Shown here one piece after another: positions 5,458 to 6,733 of a DNA stretch of 6,733 nt. Below the pieces are notes generated by a model, which had not been told where the DNA came from, did not search any database, and saw only the letters and a program-made list of their open reading frames with translations. Numbering within the stretch: the first letter of the stretch is position 1; each line of letters starts with the position of its first letter. Source of the DNA: DASXRU01 sp039933315 (lineage in GTDB: Bacteria; Acidobacteriota; Blastocatellia; Pyrinomonadales; Pyrinomonadaceae); the NCBI GenBank assembly GCA_039933315.1, contig JBDTOI010000214.1, positions 1 to 6,733 on the forward strand, given 5' to 3'. Made by a program: the position numbers and the translations under genes.

Positions 5458-5520
5458 CAGATCCAGAAAGAGCATCCAAAGTGGTGTCGCGCTTCGCTGG
5501 CCACCGCACTCCAAATAGAT

Positions 5521-6733
5521 ATGAGCACTTGTAAACCAAAATCTGTCACGCTGGGCGTGGAAAAGCTGCTTCAGGACCGACTCGATCTACTGCGCGGAGC
5601 TCGTGTGGGCCTGATCTGCAACCAGGCGTCCGTTAACCACGGTCTCCGTCACGTTGCCGACCTATTCCACGAGCATCCTGACATCAACCTCACCGCGCTC
5701 TTTGGCCCTCAGCACGGGATAAGAGGCGATGTGCAGGACAATATGATCGAGACGGATCATGCAATCGATTCCGTTACGCGGTTGCCGATCTATTCACTTT
5801 ACAGTGAGACACGCGAACCGACAGAGGACATGCTGAAGGATGTGGACGTGCTCGTGTTCGATATGCAGGACGTTGGCTGCCGCATCTATACCTTTGTTTA
5901 CACTCTGGCAAATTGCATGCGGGCGGCAAAGAAGTTCGGCAAGCGAGTCATCGCCTGCGATCGTCCGAATCCCATTAACGGAAGCCAGGTCGCCGGCGCC
6001 GTACTTGATCCGGCGTACGCTTCCTTTGTGGGGCAGTTTCCCATTGCCACTCGTCATGGCATGACTCCGGCCGAGCTCGGTCGGTTGTTCAACGAGCACT
6101 TTGGCATTGGTTCTGACTTCGAATGCGTGCCGATGGAAGGGTGGTCGCGCGATTTCTGGTTTGACGAAACCGATGCCCCCTGGGTCATACCTTCGCCGAA
6201 CATGCCTACCCTCGCGGCCGCAACTGTTTTTCCCGGGACGGTCCACGTTGAGGGTACGCAGCTGTCGGAAGGGAGGGGAACTACTCTGCCCTTCGAACTG
6301 GTGGGGGCGCCCTATGTGGATCCGGAGCGAGTAGCCGGAGAACTGGCTGGCCTCGGCCTTCCCGGCGTGTACTTTCGCTCCTGCGTATTCCGGCCTACAT
6401 TTCAGAAGCACGCGGATAAAAGTTGTGGCGGCGTGCAACTACATGTAACAGATCGGGCGTCTTTTGAGCCGGTGATTTCCGGGGTCGCGGTGGTAAAGAC
6501 GATCCATGATTTGTATCCGGACGAGTTTAAGTGGAAGTTGCCGCCTTATGAATACGAGTATGACAAGAACCCTTTCGATGTGATCTCGGGGACGGCGTCG
6601 CTGCGGGAGGCGTTTGAGCGTGGTGATTCGCTGGAAACCATTCAGGAGAGTTGGCAACAGCCGCTGGTTGGGTTTAAAGAGCTGCGAGGGCGGTATCTGC
6701 CAATACCAGTCCAGCGAGATGCGGTCGGGCGGA
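5521..6733 (+). CDS. namZ: NamZ-type exo-beta-N-acetylmuramidase (DUF1343, GH171), 3' end cut off
   Basis: Open to the right edge: ATG 5521 followed by 404 codons without a stop. The protein matches the DUF1343 family (PF07075), whose characterised member NamZ (B. subtilis YbbC) removes N-acetylmuramic acid from the non-reducing ends of peptidoglycan fragments in cell-wall recycling. Family blocks in order: RVGLICNQASVNH (28-40), ALFGPQHGIRG (59-69), LPIYSLY (88-94), VLVFDMQDVGCRIYT (110-124), DRPNPING (147-154), SFVGQFPIATRHGMT (168-182), PSPNMPTL (224-231), FPGTVHVEGTQLSEGRGTT (237-255), GVQLHVTD (304-311), and a C-terminal W378...R389-Y392 region. The conserved domain looks complete; only a short tail should be missing. 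No signal peptide is visible, so the product appears cytoplasmic, unlike secreted homologues. There is no Shine-Dalgarno; only 4 nt separate the ATG from the upstream repeat. Substrate assignment is by family. Confidence 0.92.
   Translation, partial: MSTCKPKSVTLGVEKLLQDRLDLLRGARVGLICNQASVNHGLRHVADLFHEHPDINLTALFGPQHGIRGDVQDNMIETDHAIDSVTRLPIYSLYSETREPTEDMLKDVDVLVFDMQDVGCRIYTFVYTLANCMRAAKKFGKRVIACDRPNPINGSQVAGAVLDPAYASFVGQFPIATRHGMTPAELGRLFNEHFGIGSDFECVPMEGWSRDFWFDETDAPWVIPSPNMPTLAAATVFPGTVHVEGTQLSEGRGTTLPFELVGAPYVDPERVAGELAGLGLPGVYFRSCVFRPTFQKHADKSCGGVQLHVTDRASFEPVISGVAVVKTIHDLYPDEFKWKLPPYEYEYDKNPFDVISGTASLREAFERGDSLETIQESWQQPLVGFKELRGRYLPIPVQRDAVGR

Larger units (their letters stand above)
5328..5516. 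repeat. 189-bp intergenic element with 13-bp terminal inverted repeats
   Basis: ATTTGGAGTGCGG at 5328-5340 is repeated in perfect inverted orientation at 5504-5516. The element begins at the base after the dehydrogenase TAA and ends 4 nt before the next start codon, so it fills 189 of the 193 intergenic bases. The left end carries the hairpin GCGGCGACCTGTCGCCGC (5337-5354). The right end carries a different hairpin, GTGGTG (5481-5486) against CACCGC (5502-5507) with one G-T pair. It encodes no transposase and resembles a miniature, non-autonomous element. Confidence 0.8.

Noticed and set aside
5794..6438. Long open frame of 214 codons on the minus strand
   Set aside because: It lies wholly antisense to namZ, whose plus-strand frame matches a known family over its full length. 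The antisense product has no recognisable motif.
3522..6733. A dedicated metabolic operon joining the amidotransferase-like hydrolase, the dehydrogenase and NamZ
   Set aside because: The gaps are 225 and 193 nt, filled with foldback elements and one possible terminator, and the three families share no known pathway. Co-direction alone is weak evidence.

Overview
The window looks like a piece of a soil or groundwater bacterial chromosome, most likely Acidobacteriota (Blastocatellia/Pyrinomonadales-like). This rests on the character of the proteins (HslU with an extended N-terminus, the NamZ/DUF1343 sequence) and on gene junctions filled with several unrelated families of short foldback repeats. 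The taxon is an inference from remembered family resemblance, not a search. There are no RNA genes, insertion sequences, CRISPR arrays or phage genes, and no gene-free stretch exceeds about 225 bp.

Layout. On the minus strand, reading right to left from 3320 to 47, lies an apparent operon. It holds hslV (peptidase of the HslUV protease), hslU (its AAA+ unfoldase) and a lipoprotein with about three fibronectin type III domains, whose GTG start overlaps the hslU stop. A good sigma70-type promoter lies just upstream of hslV. Divergent on the plus strand are a class I glutamine amidotransferase-like hydrolase (peptidase C26, gamma-glutamyl-GABA hydrolase type; 3522-4295), a FabG-like short-chain dehydrogenase (4521-5327), and a NamZ-type exo-beta-N-acetylmuramidase (DUF1343) that starts at 5521 and runs off the right edge. 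The last three are separated by repeat-filled gaps and are probably not one tight operon.

The most unusual content lies between the genes. Every junction carries a different inverted-repeat element: a CAACCCC hairpin (1-37), an inverted GCAGAAG heptamer array (1084-1221), a REP-like doublet with GTGG heads (2672-2771), an inverted AGAGGTC heptamer array (3374-3474), a long GC-rich foldback (4330-4433), and an element with 13-bp terminal inverted repeats (5328-5516). Three of these start 0-3 nt after a stop codon. Two occupy nearly the whole intergenic space.

The strongest lead is the GCAGAAG array. It lies inside the 5' end of the lipoprotein gene, where one arm encodes a basic stretch and the other arm encodes the hydrophobic core just before the lipobox. 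A mobile or expanding heptamer foldback appears to have supplied the lipoprotein's export signal.
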